Positions 7,402 to 15,396 of a stretch of DNA of 34,455 bases are shown one piece after another. The notes below the pieces were generated by a model. The model was given only the letters and a program-made list of their open reading frames with translations, searched no databases and had not been told where the DNA came from. Every line of letters begins with the position of its first letter. Positions within the stretch are counted from its first letter, which is position 1. This stretch comes from Thermoproteus sp. CP80 (GTDB lineage: Archaea; Thermoproteota; Thermoprotei; Thermoproteales; Thermoproteaceae), in the NCBI RefSeq assembly GCF_002077075.2, contig NZ_LCWM02000007.1, forward strand, positions 1 through 34,455, in the 5' to 3' direction. Made by a program: the position numbers and the translations under genes.

Positions 7402-7512
7402 GTCCTACAACAAAGCTATTTATCAATGGTGTTTACTACAAAATTTCTCTGGTAATTTCTTTTGGTCTCTTTATATAGAGATAGATATTACCCTTGAAGA
7501 ATAAATAAAAAG
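7402..7512. other. A/T-rich intergenic stretch
   Basis: Between argG and the small zinc-ribbon gene the sequence is A/T-rich, with T-rich runs (for example CTTTT near 7460) that could terminate argG transcripts and an A-rich approach to the next TATA box. I see no gene or stable structure. Confidence 0.4.
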
Positions 7513-7521
7513 CTATATAAA
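7513..7521 (+). promoter_or_regulatory. TATA box of the small zinc-ribbon gene
   Basis: CTATATAAA is centred about 25 bases before ATG 7542. Confidence 0.6.
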
Positions 7522-7541
7522 GGCGGGCGCTCTAGACGTCG

Positions 7542-7706
7542 ATGGGGGAACGCAGGCTCTCGACGGTTATATGTCCGAACTGCAAACGTCCGGTGAAGCC
7601 TAGGGAGTGCAGCCGGAAATCCCTATCTAAACGGTACGTGCTGGTGACCTACTGCTGTCCGCGTTGCGGCGCGGAGCTGCTCACCGAGCACATAGAGGTT
7701 ACATAG
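7542..7706 (+). CDS. Small two-CPxC zinc-ribbon protein
   Basis: 54-residue basic protein beginning MGERRLSTVICPNCKRP and containing two CXXC knuckles, CPNC and CPRC, separated by about 30 residues, plus extra Cys at RECSRK and TYCC. This is the layout of a single zinc ribbon of about the size of archaeal ribosome- or transcription-associated zinc proteins, but I recognise no specific family. The correctly placed TATA box, the normal codon use and the paired cysteines support a real gene. It stands alone: the next gene has its own promoter. Function unknown; nucleic-acid binding is a guess from charge and fold. Confidence 0.7.
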   Translation: MGERRLSTVICPNCKRPVKPRECSRKSLSKRYVLVTYCCPRCGAELLTEHIEVT

Positions 7707-7737
7707 CCAGCTGTCCCCATATATAGATCTCGGCGTA

Positions 7738-7747
7738 GTTTATATAA
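7738..7747 (+). promoter_or_regulatory. TATA box of the CbiX-like gene
   Basis: GTTTATATAA lies about 40 bases before GTG 7782, so this gene has a short leader; GAGAAGG just before the GTG could be a ribosome-binding site, unlike the leaderless neighbours. Confidence 0.5.
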
Positions 7748-7781
7748 CGCGAGCCTTTTCAAGCAAGATCGAGAAGGGCGA

Positions 7782-8339
7782 GTGGATGTCGTCCTTCTGC
7801 TGCACGGCTCCCGAGACCCGAGGTATTTGGAGTCTGTGAAGGCGTTCGCCGAAAAGCTCGGCGTCGGGTACGCATTCGTTAGGAACTTCGCCAGGACGCC
7901 CGGCGCGTTGTACGTGCCGGTGTTTATAGCGGGCGGAGGGGACTACAGAGCGGCCGCGGCGCTGGCCGGGTCCTCTATACCGCCTCTGGCGCGTTGGCCC
8001 GAATTCGGCGACTACTTGAGGAGCTTGGGCGCAGGCATGTATATATTCCACGGCGGAGAGGACGAAGAGTATATATCCGATGTGGAGTCCCTAGGCCTTC
8101 CCTACGTATTCCTGGAGGGCGAGCCGTCCATAGGGCCTCCCTACTGTAGGGATGTGGCTGCCCCTGTGGTCTTGACAAGAGGGATCATCTACGACAGGAT
8201 CGAATACGCATGGCGAGGCGCCGGCTGCCGCGGCGAATTGCTACCGCCTCTCTTCGAGCAGGGGGGCTTCGCGGCCTACTTCTCGCGGGCGCTAGGCCGG
8301 CTTCTCCCCGGCGCTGGCGGCGATGCGCAACAGCTCTGA
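7782..8339 (+). CDS. CbiX/SirB-like chelatase-family protein
   Basis: 185-residue soluble protein starting MDVVLLLHGSRDPRYLESVKAFAEKLG. The strand-HGSRDP-helix start is characteristic of the small CbiX/SirB chelatases, which insert cobalt or iron into sirohydrochlorin, with the His as metal ligand. Further on VPVFIAGGGDYRAA resembles the VPxFLxxGxH region of that family, but without its second conserved His, so metal insertion is uncertain. GTG 7782 is supported by GAGAAGG at 7771-7777. The 3' end overlaps the convergent minus-strand gene by 48 bases. A divergent, chelatase-like protein of unknown substrate is the safest reading. Confidence 0.55.
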   Translation: MDVVLLLHGSRDPRYLESVKAFAEKLGVGYAFVRNFARTPGALYVPVFIAGGGDYRAAAALAGSSIPPLARWPEFGDYLRSLGAGMYIFHGGEDEEYISDVESLGLPYVFLEGEPSIGPPYCRDVAAPVVLTRGIIYDRIEYAWRGAGCRGELLPPLFEQGGFAAYFSRALGRLLPGAGGDAQQL

Positions 8340-8564
8340 TCGATAGAGCGCGGCGGCCCTGGGATACCTCCTGACGAACTCCCTAAGGGCGGCGTTGCAG
8401 TCGCCCGAGACTCCGCAGAGCCTCTCGACCGCCCTGCATATCACGTAGCAAGCGCCTGGGGGGCCGTGGCGGATCGCGGCCGCGTATATGGCTCTCAGCA
8501 ACGCCGTCTCGTCTTCGCCGAAATCGGCGGGGAGAGAGGCGCCGCAGATGGATGCGCAGTCCAC
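8292..8564 (-). CDS. Small cysteine-containing helical protein, unknown
   Basis: 90 residues starting from GTG 8564. Cysteines occur at DCASIC, GACYVIC, RLC and DCN; the rest is Ala/Arg-rich and helical. No family recognised. A minus-strand TATA-like GCATATAAC at 8582-8590 is centred about 23 bases before the GTG, supporting a leaderless start. It lies within the leader end of leuB (whose 3' end is at 8585) and overlaps the convergent CbiX-like gene at its 3' end, so the coding space is genuinely tight. Spaced cysteines could bind metal or form disulfides in a thermophile; neither can be decided here. Confidence 0.55.
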   Translation of the reverse strand: MDCASICGASLPADFGEDETALLRAIYAAAIRHGPPGACYVICRAVERLCGVSGDCNAALREFVRRYPRAAALYRSELLRIAASAGEKPA

Positions 8565-8584
8565 GCTATATATCCGCCGCCATG

Positions 8585-9565
8585 TTATATGCTTTCAACC
8601 AGGGACGCTATATATTTGCCCACCTCCTCCGTGGTGGAGCGGCCTCCCACATCCGGCGTGGCGACGCCGCGCCTCAGCGCCTCCTCGACGGCCCTCCTCA
8701 CCGCGGACGCCGCATCGCCGCGCCCCATCCATTCGAACATCAAGGCGGCCGAGAGTATGGTGGCCACGGGATTCGCCACGCCCTTCCCGGCTATGTCGAA
8801 GGCGGCGCCGTGCACCGGCTCGAACATGGCCTTGGAGTCCCCTATGTTCGCCGACGGCGCAAGCCCGAGGCTCCCCGCGACCTGCGCCGCTAGGTCCGTG
8901 AGTATGTCGCCGTATTGGTTCGTCGTCAGGACCACGTCGAAGCGGGCCGGGTTGCGCACCAGCTCCATGGCGGCCGCGTCGACGTACATCTCCTCGACCT
9001 CAAGCCCTCTGAGCTCCTCCTTGGCCACGTCCCTGAAGAAGGCGTCGACGACCCTCAGCACATTCGATTTCGTGACCACAGTGACCTTCCTCCTCCTCAT
9101 CTCGGCGTAGCGCCTGGCGGTTCTGGCGACCCTCCTCGTGCCCTGCCCCGTGATGACCTTAAGGGCTATGGCCACATCGCCCACTCTGTACTCAGCCCCT
9201 ATGTAGACGTCCTCGACGTTCTCTCTGACGAATAGACAATCTATGGGCTTGATCGACGGCACGCCCGGGAGGCTCTTGGCGGGCCTTATGTTGGCGTAGA
9301 GGACGTACTTCATCCTTATGGCCGAGGTGACGTCGTACGCCGTCTCGCCGACGGGCCCCTTCAGGACGGCGTCGGCGGAATCCACGACGCGCCAGGCGTC
9401 GTCCGGCATGGCCTTGCCGTATTTCCTCAACGCGCCGTCCCCCGCCTCGACGTATTTCGCCTCAACATCTATAGAGAACCGCCTGGCCGCGGCCTCTACG
9501 ACCCTCATGGCCGCCGACACCACCTCGGGCCCGATGCCATCGCCCGGGATGACCGCGAGCCTCAT
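8585..9565 (-). CDS. leuB: 3-isopropylmalate (or homoisocitrate) dehydrogenase
   Basis: 326-residue beta-decarboxylating dehydrogenase of the LeuB/isocitrate dehydrogenase family, acting after LeuCD. The N-terminus RLAVIPGDGIGPEVV, the substrate-binding RENVEDVYIGAEYR, the catalytic Lys-containing VVTKSNVLR, the metal-binding DAAAMELVRNPARFDVVLTTNQYGDILTDLAAQ and the adenosine-binding EPVHGAAFDIAGKGVANPVA are all present. The enzyme may act on isopropylmalate (leucine) and homoisocitrate (lysine), since only one such gene is seen. ATG 9565 is preceded by a minus-strand TTAAAAAG box at about the leaderless distance, in frame, with no frameshift module. It is the only gene of its transcript with a strong promoter here. 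Confidence 0.9.
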   Translation of the reverse strand: MRLAVIPGDGIGPEVVSAAMRVVEAAARRFSIDVEAKYVEAGDGALRKYGKAMPDDAWRVVDSADAVLKGPVGETAYDVTSAIRMKYVLYANIRPAKSLPGVPSIKPIDCLFVRENVEDVYIGAEYRVGDVAIALKVITGQGTRRVARTARRYAEMRRRKVTVVTKSNVLRVVDAFFRDVAKEELRGLEVEEMYVDAAAMELVRNPARFDVVLTTNQYGDILTDLAAQVAGSLGLAPSANIGDSKAMFEPVHGAAFDIAGKGVANPVATILSAALMFEWMGRGDAASAVRRAVEEALRRGVATPDVGGRSTTEEVGKYIASLVESI

Positions 9566-9580
9566 GGAGCGGTAAAGCCC

Positions 9581-9590
9581 CTTTTTAATA
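9581..9590 (-). promoter_or_regulatory. TATA box of leuB
   Basis: Minus-strand TATTAAAAAG is centred about 21 bases before ATG 9565; it overlaps the 3' end of the upstream gene. Confidence 0.55.
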
Positions 9591-10259
9591 TTGATCGCAG
9601 AGGGCCTCCTCCAGCAGACGCCTCGCCCTGGACAGATCGCCGTATCTGCCGAAAACCCCCCTGCTCCTCACCACGAGCGCCTCGGGGCTACGCCCCGCTA
9701 GACGCCGGGGGATCATCAGAAGGGCGTTTTCCGACGCCAGCAACCTGCGGAGCGCCGGGCCGAGGGCCCTGGCGTAGTTGCCTGGCAGAAAGGCAACGGC
9801 CATGCCGTACCTCCCGCCGAGAAGCTCGGCGGCTTTGTCCCAGACGCCCCTCGCCTCAGCCCACCTCTCGACCTCCGCCGCGCCTAGGCCGTTCAGCGTG
9901 GCCTCGTAGGGCACCACGGGCTCGTCGGCTCTTATCAGCCCGTATCTGGCGCTCAACACGTAGAAATCCACTGGTGCACATCTGCCGAGAGCCTCTGCCA
10001 TCTCCCTCACTTTCCTGAAGGAGCCGCCGTACATCTCGGCGGCCGGCTTCACGAAATCCCTCAAGACGTCCCTATAGAGGCCTTCCTTCTCCAGGTCCAT
10101 GTTCGGCGTGGAGAGGCCGGCGGACTTCAACGCGGCCGCCACCGCCCTCCAGTCCACGTTCTTGGTCTTTGTGCAGTGGGTTAACAGAAGCATAGGCCCT
10201 CCTCTATATCTCCGCCTGAGCTCCTCGGGGGTTATGTCGCTCCAGGAAACCACCGGCAT
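9585..10259 (-). CDS. DUF6884-like protein
   Basis: 224 residues. The pattern LLLTHCTKTKN near residue 25, then FYVLSARYGLI and VPYEATLNG in the middle, resembles the DUF6884 family (Cys-Thr-Lys near the N-terminus; ILSAKYGL and PYxxTL later), whose members are related to nucleoside/tRNA-modification or DNA-modification folds but have no settled role. The remainder is helical and ends RARRLLEEALCDQY. A minus-strand GGTATAAATCC box at 10278-10287 is about 23 bases before ATG 10259, giving a leaderless start. The stop lies 19 bases before leuB, so leuB could be read from this transcript as well as from its own promoter. No functional link with leucine synthesis is evident. Confidence 0.5.
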   Translation of the reverse strand: MPVVSWSDITPEELRRRYRGGPMLLLTHCTKTKNVDWRAVAAALKSAGLSTPNMDLEKEGLYRDVLRDFVKPAAEMYGGSFRKVREMAEALGRCAPVDFYVLSARYGLIRADEPVVPYEATLNGLGAAEVERWAEARGVWDKAAELLGGRYGMAVAFLPGNYARALGPALRRLLASENALLMIPRRLAGRSPEALVVRSRGVFGRYGDLSRARRLLEEALCDQY

Positions 10260-10277
10260 AGGTCGAGAGACGGCTCG

Positions 10278-10287
10278 GATTTATACC
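10278..10287 (-). promoter_or_regulatory. TATA box of the DUF6884-like gene
   Basis: Minus-strand GTATAAATCC centred about 23 bases before ATG 10259. Confidence 0.6.
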
Positions 10288-10315
10288 GTTCCTGGGCCCT
10301 GAGGGCCGCCGGCGC

Positions 10316-11721
10316 CTAGGCGAAGGACGCTGACAGCTGCTTTAGGACTATATTAGTCAGAGTGGACTTCACGCCTCTCACCGCCCTGACCTCCTCGATT
10401 ATTCTGTTGAGCTCCTCGGCGTTCTCGGCGGAGACCCTCGCCACTATGTCGAAATCCCCCGTCACCTCGCCGACGCCTTGGACGCCCCTCACGGCCATTA
10501 TCCTCCTCGCCACCGACGTGGTGTAGACATTCTCGTCCACCTTGACCCAGATGTAGGCCTCTATGTGTTTATTCACCTGGGCTCTGTACCTCACCCCCGT
10601 TATCCTCTCCAGGAGCTCCAGCAGATCCTCGTCGCGCATCCGCCTGGCGTTGCTCCTCTTGAGCTCATCAACGAGCCTCCCGAGGGACTCCTCGTCGATC
10701 TTTACGCCCAGCCTCTCGAGCCTATGCGCGACTGCCTTCCTCCCGCTGTATTTATCCAAGGAGAAGTCCCTGGAGCGCCCCACGACCTCGGGCGGAAGAG
10801 GCTCGTAGGTCTCCGGGCTTGCGAGCACGCCGGCCTGGTGGACGCCGGCCTTGTGGGTGAACGCGTTATCGCCCGTGATGGGGAACGTGGGCATCTGCGT
10901 TATGCCGCTCGCCGCCTCGACCAGGGAGGCCAGGTAGGGCAGTTTGGACAGGTCGATGAGCCTCACGCCCTTGTGGCGGTAATACGCGGCCGCGAACACC
11001 TGGAGCGGCGTTATGCCTGCCCTCTCGCCGAGGCCGTTGACCGTGGTGTGCACCACGTCGGCGCCGCCCTCGACCGCCGCCAGAGAGTTGGCCACGGCCA
11101 TGCCGAGGTCGTTGTGCGCATGTATATCCAGCCCGACGTCGGGCACCGCCTCCTTGATCTTGGAGAAGAGCTGCCGCGCCCTGTCGGGCGTCAGCACGCC
11201 CACCGTGTCGGCCACGCTGACTCTATCCGCGCCCGCGTCCCTCGCCGTCTCGACCACCTGTATCAAGTAGTCGAGATCGGCCCGCGTGGCGTCCTCCGCC
11301 GTGAATCTAACCCTAACGCCCTGGCTCCTGGCGTGCTCCACGTGCTCCGCTATTATGGACAGAGCCTCCTCCCTCGACTTCCTGTGCTTGTGCTTAAGGT
11401 GTACATCGCTGACGCCGTAGAATATGGCGACCCTATCGGGCTCCAGAGACGCGGCGTTTTCTATATCGGCCTTGACCGACCTGCTGTGGGCAACTATCTC
11501 GCCGGCTATCTCGCCGTCTCTCCTCATGGCGACGATCTTAGCTATGGCCGACCTTATGTCGGGAGCCACGTTGGGGTCGCCGACCTCTATCATGTGGACG
11601 CCGGCATCAGAAAGGGCCTTGGCGATCTTGATGCGCCAATCCTCGGAGAAGACGACGCCGGGGGTCTGCTCGCCCTCTCTAAGCGTCGAGTCGAGGATCT
11701 TTACGCTTTCCCCGAACGCAT
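10316..11721 (-). CDS. Homocitrate synthase with C-terminal RAM domain, via predicted -1 frameshift
   Basis: Condenses 2-oxoglutarate and acetyl-CoA, first step of lysine synthesis through aminoadipate. The N-terminal catalytic motif KILDSTLREGEQTPGV carries the metal-binding Asp and active-site Arg; HAHNDLGMAVAN supplies the metal-site His pair; TVNGLGERAG and HKAGVHQAGV are also conserved. The C-terminal about 80 residues (NKHIEAYIWVKV, RGVQGVGEVTGDFDIVA) form an Lrp/AsnC-type ligand-binding RAM domain, known in archaeal homocitrate synthases and likely to bind lysine. The first canonical in-frame start, ATG 11593, lies after the catalytic motif. Reading instead from the leaderless ATG 11721 with a -1 shift at 11710 gives about 468 residues. 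No ATG, GTG or TTG occurs in the enzyme frame between the upstream TAA and 11593. Confidence 0.88.
11701..11721 (-). promoter_or_regulatory. Putative lysine-sensing -1 frameshift leader of homocitrate synthase
   Basis: From minus-strand ATG 11721 the ATG frame reads M-R-S-G-K-A and stops at TAA (11703-11701). TCG GGG (11715-11710) is followed by the Lys codon AAA (11709-11707). A -1 slip gives GAA as the next codon and enters the enzyme frame. The enzyme is the committed step of lysine synthesis. The arrangement is seen; the mechanism is inferred. Confidence 0.65.
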
Positions 11722-11740
11722 GTCGGCAGAGGCCGACGCG

Positions 11741-11748
11741 TATTTAAG
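11741..11748 (-). promoter_or_regulatory. TATA box of homocitrate synthase
   Basis: Minus-strand CTTAAATA is centred about 23 bases before the ATG at 11721, inside the leuD 3' end, so homocitrate synthase can be transcribed separately from leuD as a leaderless mRNA. Confidence 0.6.
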
Positions 11749-12259
11749 CATAGCGGTCGGCTATATTCCCTATAGATCGAGACCTGGCCTTCAGGTACTC
11801 CACGAGGCCGCCCGCCCTTATGATGTCCAGGACGAGGCCGGACAGCGGCTTCCCCTTGATCGTCTCGCCGGTGGTTAGATCGACGACCTCCCCCGCGTCT
11901 AGCCTGACGAGCAGCTCGTCGCCCTCTCGCACCCTGCCTCTGGCGGGCGCCTGGAGGACCGGCAGGCCGACGTTCACGGCGTTGCGGAAGAATATGCGGG
12001 CGAAGGACTCGGCGACCACGGCCGCCACGCCGGCGCCCTTGAGGGCCGTCGCGGCCTGCTCGCGGCTGCTCCCCATGCCGAAGGCCCGGCCAGCCACTAT
12101 TACGGCGCCCCTCGCCTTCTTGGGGAACTCGGGGTCCAGAGGCTCCATGGCGTGTTCTCCCAAGACCTTTGGATCCGTATATACCAGATAGCGGGCCGGT
12201 ATTATGACGTCGGTGTCTATCTTGTCGCCGTAGACCAAGGCCCTTCCCCGGATCTCCAT
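11744..12259 (-). CDS. leuD: 3-isopropylmalate/homoaconitate hydratase small subunit
   Basis: 171-residue swivelling-domain subunit of the aconitase family, partner of the LeuC protein at 19503-20744. It starts MEIRGRALVYGDKIDTDVIIPARYLV, and contains GRAFGMGSSREQAATALKGAG, the substrate-recognition loop, and SFARIFFRNAVNVGLPVL, all typical. In archaea such subunits isomerise isopropylmalate (leucine) or homocitrate (lysine); standing directly before homocitrate synthase, with 22 bases between them, it may work in lysine synthesis, or in both. I chose ATG 12259 because a long upstream open frame on this strand is only a shadow of ilvB; a minus-strand TTAAAA box at 12279-12288 fits a leaderless start. 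Confidence 0.9.
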   Translation of the reverse strand: MEIRGRALVYGDKIDTDVIIPARYLVYTDPKVLGEHAMEPLDPEFPKKARGAVIVAGRAFGMGSSREQAATALKGAGVAAVVAESFARIFFRNAVNVGLPVLQAPARGRVREGDELLVRLDAGEVVDLTTGETIKGKPLSGLVLDIIRAGGLVEYLKARSRSIGNIADRYA

Positions 12260-12278
12260 GGCGAAACCATCTATATAG

Positions 12279-12288
12279 CTTTTAAGCA
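12279..12288 (-). promoter_or_regulatory. TATA box of leuD
   Basis: Minus-strand GCTTAAAAGC centred about 24 bases before ATG 12259; a second A/T-rich CTATATAG at 12271-12278 is too close to the ATG. Confidence 0.5.
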
Positions 12289-12335
12289 TTCCGCCGCCAC
12301 GGCGCATCCCCCGCCTTTTACTTAGGAAGGCAATG

Positions 12336-12345
12336 TTTAAATATA
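12336..12345 (+). promoter_or_regulatory. TATA box of ilvB
   Basis: TTTAAATATA is centred about 23 bases before the out-of-frame ATG at 12363, which should therefore be the mRNA 5' end. Confidence 0.7.
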
Positions 12346-12362
12346 GGCTAAATAGTCGCCCC

Positions 12363-12425
12363 ATGGATTCGGGGGTCAATTCGGGGCTCGAGGGGATCGC
12401 CCCAATAGGGTCGTCGACAGAGTAA
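12363..12425 (+). promoter_or_regulatory. Putative Val/Leu/Ile-sensing triple -1 frameshift leader of ilvB
   Basis: The ATG frame runs 20 codons to TAA (12423-12425). It contains TCG GGG GTC (Val, 12369-12377), TCG GGG CTC (Leu, 12381-12389) and GAG GGG ATC (Ile, 12390-12398). Each GGG is preceded by G, so a P-site tRNA-Gly can re-pair after a -1 slip at any of the three; all three lead into the same ilvB frame, which has no stop in between. Val, Leu and Ile are exactly the three amino acids that depend on this enzyme. Codons are seen directly; regulation is inferred. Confidence 0.7.
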
Positions 12426-14134
12426 TAGACACGCTGAGAGAGCTTAAGGTAAGGCATATCCTGGGCATAACTGGCGGCTCTATAATGGCGTTGTTCGACG
12501 CCGCGTACTTCGTCGACGACATCGAGGTGGTCATGTTCAGGCACGAACAAGGGGCGGCCCACGCCGCTGAGGGCTACGCCAGAGTTGCCGGGAGGCCTGC
12601 CGTGGTGTCCGCCACCAGCGGACCTGGAGCCACGAACCTTGTGACGGGTCTGACAGACGCCTACATGGACTCGGTGCCCGTCACGGCGATAACGGGCCAG
12701 GTGGCGACCTGGGTGTTCGGGAGGGATGGGTTCCAGGAGACCGACATATTGGGGGTGGCCACCCCCATAACCAAATGGGTGTACCAAGTGAGGAGGCCGG
12801 AGGAGGCCACGCCAGCGGTGAGGATAGCGTACGAGATCTCGGCGTTGGGCAGGCCCGGGCCGACCTTGGTGGATCTGCCCAGAGACGTCCAGCTCATGGA
12901 ATATAGGGGTGAGGCCAAGATACAGATAAACGTATCGAAGTTCATACCCCCTAAGCCGAGGGAGGAGGATGTGGCAAAGGCCGTCAAGATCTTGCTGGAG
13001 GCCGATAGGCCGGTCGTGCTGGCCGGCGGAGGAGTGCTCTGGTCCGGCGCCACGAAGGAGGTGTTGGAGCTGGCCGAGAAGCTCAACGCCCCGATAGTGT
13101 CCACGTTGCCCGGCAAGGCCGCCATACCGCACAACCATCCGCTCTACATGGGCCCGGCGGGGATGCACGGGAGGGCCGAGGCCGACGCGGCTCTGGCCAA
13201 CGCCGACGCGGTGATCGCCGTGGGGACCAGGTTCAGCGACAGGACTTGGGGCAGATTCAGGGAGTTGCAGGAGAGGGTGAGGTCCGGCGAGGTCAAGCTG
13301 ATCCACATAGATGTCGATAGGAGCGAGATCGGGAAGAACGTCAAGCCGACTGTGGGCATAGTGGCCGACGCCAGGGACGCCTTGAGGGAGGTGCTCGACC
13401 TGATGCCCGCGGCCGCCGCCAGGAGCCCGAAGTTCCTGGCCTGGCTCTACGAGATCAGGAGGAGATATGAAGATGCTATGGAGAAGGCGGCCGCCGAATT
13501 TAGGCACTTCGCGCCGTGGAAAGTCCTCAAGGCCGTGAGGAGGGCGGCTCCGCCGAGCGCCGTGACGGTCACGGGCGTGGGAGGCCACCAGATGTGGTCC
13601 GAGATATGGTGGGAGGTCTACGAGCCCGGCACCTTCATAACGTCGGCGGGCCTCGGCACGATGGGCTTCGGCATACCCGCCTCGCTGGGAGCCAAGCTGG
13701 CGGATCGGTCGAGGCCCGTGGTGTGTATAGACGGCGACGGCTCGTTCCAGATGACCTTCAACAACCTGGCCCTAGTCAGGGAGTACGGCCTTCCGTTCGT
13801 CGAGATAATCTTCGACAACGCCTCGCTCCAGCTGGTGAAGCAGTGGCAGGTCTACATGTACGGCAATAGGCAGATAGCGGTGAGGTTCGCGAGGAATCCG
13901 GACTTCCTGAAGATAGGCGAGGCCTACGGGATAGAGGGCATCAGGCCGTCCAGCTACGAGGAGCTGGAGAGGGCCGTGTCCTGGGCCGTGAGGAACGACG
14001 AGCCGTTGATAATAGACGTCACCATAGACGAGGACAAGGATATAGTCCTGCCGTGGGTGAAGCCCGGCGATTGGCTAACCCAAGTGATACTGCCCAAAGG
14101 GATGGAGGACGTCTCGCTGGCCTATGAGCATTAG
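12363..14134 (+). CDS. ilvB: Acetolactate synthase large subunit, via predicted -1 frameshift
   Basis: Thiamine-diphosphate enzyme making acetolactate or acetohydroxybutyrate, first common step of Val, Leu and Ile synthesis. About 590 residues with the frameshift, normal for the family. The enzyme frame begins RVVDRVIDTLRELKVRHILGITGGSIM, the usual N-terminal ThDP-domain helix and loop, then the catalytic Glu in FRHEQGAAHAAEGYAR, ATSGPGATN, and the C-terminal ThDP motif GDGSFQMTFNNLALVREYGLPFVEIIFDN. The first canonical in-frame start, ATG 12485, would remove the N-terminal helix; from the in-frame TAG at 12353 to 12485 there is no ATG, GTG or TTG in this frame. The end overlaps ilvN by 11 bases, coupling the two subunits. 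Confidence 0.92.
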
Positions 14135-14384
14135 CATAAGGATACCTCCCTCCATGGACTACGTGGGGAGGGTCGTCAGCATAGTGAGGAGGGCCAAGGT
14201 GTTCGTGAGGCGCATGGAGATAGAGGCGAGGGACTCGACCTACCACATTGTGATGGACGTGGAGGGCCCCGCCGACGAGATAGGCTGGCTCATAGCCAAG
14301 CTGGACAAGCTGCCGGAGGTCCTGGAGATAGGCAGGACGCAGGCGGCGCCGGCAATAGCGGTGGCGGTGAGGGAGGGGCGATGA
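14124..14384 (+). CDS. ilvN: Acetolactate synthase small (regulatory) subunit
   Basis: 86-residue ACT-domain protein. MSISIRIPPSMDYVGRVVSIVRRAKVFVRRMEIEARDSTYHIVMDVEGPADEIGWLIAKLDKLPEVLEI has the ACT pattern of a beta-alpha-beta unit in which the loop binds valine or another branched-chain amino acid. It is shorter than bacterial IlvN/IlvH (about 160 residues) and lacks the C-terminal domain, as in other small archaeal forms. ATG 14124 overlaps the ilvB end by 11 bases, so it is translated together with ilvB. It should associate with IlvB in the cytoplasm and adjust activity by feedback, a layer separate from the translational switch proposed for ilvB. Confidence 0.8.
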   Translation: MSISIRIPPSMDYVGRVVSIVRRAKVFVRRMEIEARDSTYHIVMDVEGPADEIGWLIAKLDKLPEVLEIGRTQAAPAIAVAVREGR

Positions 14385-14386
14385 GA

Positions 14387-14395
14387 GTTAAAAAC
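14387..14395 (+). promoter_or_regulatory. TATA box of ilvC
   Basis: GTTAAAAAC just after the ilvN stop is centred about 22 bases before ATG 14413. This ATG is in frame with no GGG module, a useful contrast to ilvB. Confidence 0.55.
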
Positions 14396-14412
14396 ACGTC
14401 CTATTGAAGGCC

Positions 14413-15396
14413 ATGGCAAAGATATATACGGATAGGGACGCCTCTCTAGAGCCCCTCAGGGGCAAGACCGTGGCGGTGCTCGGCTACGGCATCCAGGGGA
14501 GGGCGCAGGCCTTGAACCTAAGGGACTCGGGGCTTAAGGTCGTGGTGGGCGTCAGGCGCGGGAAGTCCTGGGATCAGGCGGAGGCCGAGGGCTTCGAGGT
14601 CCGCCAGGTGGGCGAGGCGGTTGGGGAGGCCGACGTCGTCTTGATGCTGTTGCCCGACATGGAGCAGCCCAAGGTCTGGCGGGAGCAGGTCGAGCCCAAC
14701 CTGAGGCCGGGCGCGGTCGTCGACTTCGCGCACGGCTTCAACATACACTTCGGCTTGATAAAGCCGCCGGCGAATGTGGACGTGGTCATGGTGGCTCCCA
14801 AGGGGCCGGGGAGGCTCGTCAGGGAGGAGTTCCTGGCCGGCCGCGGCGTCCCCGCCCTGGTCGCCGTCCACCAGAACCACTCGGGGAGGGCCCTGGAGTA
14901 CGCGCTCGCCATCGCCAAGGGCATAGGGGCCACGAGGGCGGGCGTGATCGAGACCACCTTCAAGGAGGAGACCGAGACAGACCTCATAGGGGAGCAGAAC
15001 GTGCTGGTCGGAGGCCTCCTGGAGCTGTTGAGGAAGGGGTTTGAGGTGATGGTGGAGCTAGGCTACCAGCCGGAGGTCGCCTATTTCGAGGCCATAAACG
15101 AGGCGAAGCTGATCATGGACCTCATCTGGCAGAGGGGCCTCTACGGCATGCTCACAGGCGTCAGCGAGACGGCCAGATACGGGGGGCTGACCGTAGGGCC
15201 CAAGGTGATAGACGACTCGGTCAAACAGAGGATGAAGGAGGCCGCCGCGAGGGTTAGAGACGGCTCCTTCGCCAGGGAGTGGGTGGAGGAGTACTCCAGG
15301 GGCGCTCCCAACCTCAAAAGGATGCTCGAGGAGGTCAAGGGCCATCCGGCCGAGAGGGTCGGCGAGGATATCAGGAGGCTTATGTTCGGGCGATGA
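14413..15396 (+). CDS. ilvC: Ketol-acid reductoisomerase
   Basis: 327-residue Mg2+/NAD(P)H-dependent enzyme, second step of branched-chain amino-acid synthesis. The dinucleotide-binding loop is [39 protein letters not shown] and [24 protein letters not shown] contain the metal-binding Asp/Glu residues of the C-terminal knotted domain, and [14 protein letters not shown] continues it. Class I length. I chose ATG 14413 over TTG 14404 because the TATA box spacing fits the ATG and [26 protein letters not shown] matches the family start. The end overlaps ilvE by ATGA, so ilvC-ilvE form one unit, downstream of ilvBN but with a separate promoter. Confidence 0.95.
   Translation: MAKIYTDRDASLEPLRGKTVAVLGYGIQGRAQALNLRDSGLKVVVGVRRGKSWDQAEAEGFEVRQVGEAVGEADVVLMLLPDMEQPKVWREQVEPNLRPGAVVDFAHGFNIHFGLIKPPANVDVVMVAPKGPGRLVREEFLAGRGVPALVAVHQNHSGRALEYALAIAKGIGATRAGVIETTFKEETETDLIGEQNVLVGGLLELLRKGFEVMVELGYQPEVAYFEAINEAKLIMDLIWQRGLYGMLTGVSETARYGGLTVGPKVIDDSVKQRMKEAAARVRDGSFAREWVEEYSRGAPNLKRMLEEVKGHPAERVGEDIRRLMFGR

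Noticed and set aside
12485-12487. ATG 12485 as true ilvB start
   Set aside because: It would remove the conserved N-terminal helix and loop of the ThDP enzyme, and there is no TATA box at the proper distance.
11744-13588. Long minus-strand open frame reaching upstream of leuD
   Set aside because: The part beyond 12259 is the antisense shadow of ilvB with Arg/His/Gly-rich composition; leuD begins at ATG 12259.
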